Made by a program: the position numbers and the translations under genes
Assembly (NCBI GenBank): GCA_030533445.1
Contig: CM060068.1
Coordinates: 29,994,510-30,058,509, forward strand
Length of the DNA stretch: 64,000 nt
Reading direction: 5' to 3'
Source: Cyprinodon diabolis
Taxonomy: Eukaryota; Chordata; Actinopteri; Cyprinodontiformes; Cyprinodontidae
Notes under the pieces: model-generated
The model's input: only the letters and a program-made list of their open reading frames with translations
Told to the model about the DNA's origin: nothing
Databases searched by the model: none
In this document: one piece after another, positions 62,636 through 64,000 of the stretch
Layout: each line of letters begins with the position of its first letter
Position numbering within the stretch: position 1 is the stretch's first letter

Positions 62636-63835
62636 AGGCGGTCCAGACGAGCCCGGTGTGACGAAACAAGAAGAATCCAGCTGGGAGAGTTTGTGAACCT
62701 GCCTCGTCTCAAATGAACAATTTCTCTAACTTCGGCTGGAGACGTTTGTATTTCCTGAACTTTTCTAAGACCACAAACTGCTTGTGTGGCGCCTTTGAGT
62801 CCTATCACTGAAACTACGAAGAATGTGTTGGCGACAGGAAGGAGGAAGCTGACTACTGTTTGATAAAGACTTTGTCCCCGTTTGTGATGTGTCCATCTGT
62901 GCTCTTCTCAAGCTGTGATCTCCACCCTGACCCTCTACCAGATGATTTCTCCTCATTAAATCCCCTTCTATTGATTACATGTATCTCCTCCTTTATCAAC
63001 CTGTTGCCATGGTGCGTTCTTGGACCATGCAGAGTGTCTTTATGGTACGTCTTATGTTTTAAAGCTTGAAATTGTTAATAGTTTTTGTAATTCCATCACT
63101 GCAATCCTTTTAGGTCAAACGATTATCGGATATTTATTTTTATTTCACATCCTGCTGATATCGGACCGCTCCCCTTTTTTTTTTTTTACTCTGACTGTTA
63201 GCGGATGAATCTGTTGCACTGTTGTGGCCGACAGCGATATATATATTTTTTTTCTTTAAAGGTTTTTGTCACATGAAGTGTTTTACATCCTTCCAGTGAA
63301 TCTTACTGTTGGAGACCAAATGTTGCCTTCTGGTCAAATCTGTGCCAACATCACAAGTTCAGCCAGTCTTAAATCAAGAGTTTAATATTTTTGCAGGTGG
63401 TTTGTCCCATTTGTGATCGTTGAGTGTTTCAATCTGTGCTGAAGAGTTTAGATCAATTGTATTCTGATTTCTGTGTACATCAGTGTCTAAACGTGCATTA
63501 TTGCTTGTTTTTTTTTTTGCCATTCGTGGTTCAGACGTTTAAATGTTGCACCAGAAAAGTGCATTCCTCTCCTGCGCGCCCGTGGCACTGATCTGAGCAA
63601 ACACTGGGTGACAGGGGGGCAGATGGCGGACAAACGTACGTCAAGCTGCTTCATATTTTCACAGAACAGCAGCCTCAGCTGTGCGAAGGTGTGCCACTGT
63701 CACACGCTGATTGTGTTTATTAACCACAGAGTGATTTATGGAGATTAAAGTTCCCTGGTTGCATAAGCTGAAAAATACTGTCTCACATTTATTTGGGGGG
63801 GGGAGGGGGGAGAATAAAGGTTGTTTTTTCATATA
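62636..63835 (+). other. dcbld2 3' UTR with polyA signal
   Basis: About 1.2 kb of non-coding sequence follows the stop. The best polyadenylation signal is AATAAA at 63813-63818, followed by a T-rich stretch; an ATTAAA near 63744 is an alternative. No other gene begins before the window end. Confidence 0.65.
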
Positions 63836-64000
63836 TAAGAAAGTATATTTATTTCAATGAGAAATTGCACTTTAAGTTCAGACATGAATTATAAAGCAAT
63901 ATATAAATAAGATGTATCGGAGAGGATCAAACAAATTCCTCTTTCTAGTTTGGTAAAACTTTAACCAACTGATACTGATTGCTCCATAAAAATAATTTGA

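Overview
The window is vertebrate DNA and almost certainly from a ray-finned fish. It holds two spliced protein genes of animal type, one unidentified low-complexity gene, and a dense set of teleost-type transposable elements (Tc1, hAT, an ISL2EU-like THAP element, TTAA foldback MITEs, Ty3/Gypsy LTRs, LINE tails). There is no bacterial, phage or operon-like organisation. The fish species cannot be named from the sequence.

Layout. (1) 1-2.94 kb, minus strand: the first five coding exons of atp6ap2, the (pro)renin receptor and V-ATPase accessory subunit. Its 3' part runs off the left edge, and a palindromic CRE lies just upstream of the ATG. (2) 3-15 kb: repeats, namely a deleted Tc1, a solo Gypsy LTR inside an eroded hAT element, a small hAT MITE with a perfect 8-bp target duplication, LINE tails and a 1-kb direct duplication. 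An X-box followed by a possible first exon (9.1-9.3 kb) is the only hint of another host gene here. (3) 15.1-16.35 kb: a Tc1 element with identical terminal repeats and an uninterrupted 343-residue transposase. (4) 16.58-19.47 kb, minus strand: an unidentified acidic protein gene with seven and a half 32-residue repeats, broken by two single-base-type frameshifts. (5) 19.6-32.8 kb: a deeply nested repeat island. It contains two copies of a 22-bp minisatellite with a shared tail, a THAP element fragment, a Gypsy LTR of one family carrying a 3.2-kb insertion of another, and a 4-kb foldback element that contains a TIR element that in turn contains a solo LTR. (6) 34.3-63.8 kb, plus strand: the complete dcbld2 gene, 15 coding exons and 682 residues (signal peptide, CUB, LCCL, discoidin, transmembrane helix, YxxP-rich tail), with polyA signal. 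Its introns carry two nearly identical 930-bp foldback MITEs, a 1.27-kb hAT element, and a stratified insertion in which an ISL2EU-like THAP element sits in a hAT MITE.

The two named genes do not form a pathway. Atp6ap2 serves V-ATPase and receptor function in the endomembrane system, and Dcbld2 is a cell-surface receptor-like scaffold. The most informative features beyond the genes are the insertion layers, several of which can be dated relative to each other because target-site duplications or an empty-site paralogue are present in the window.
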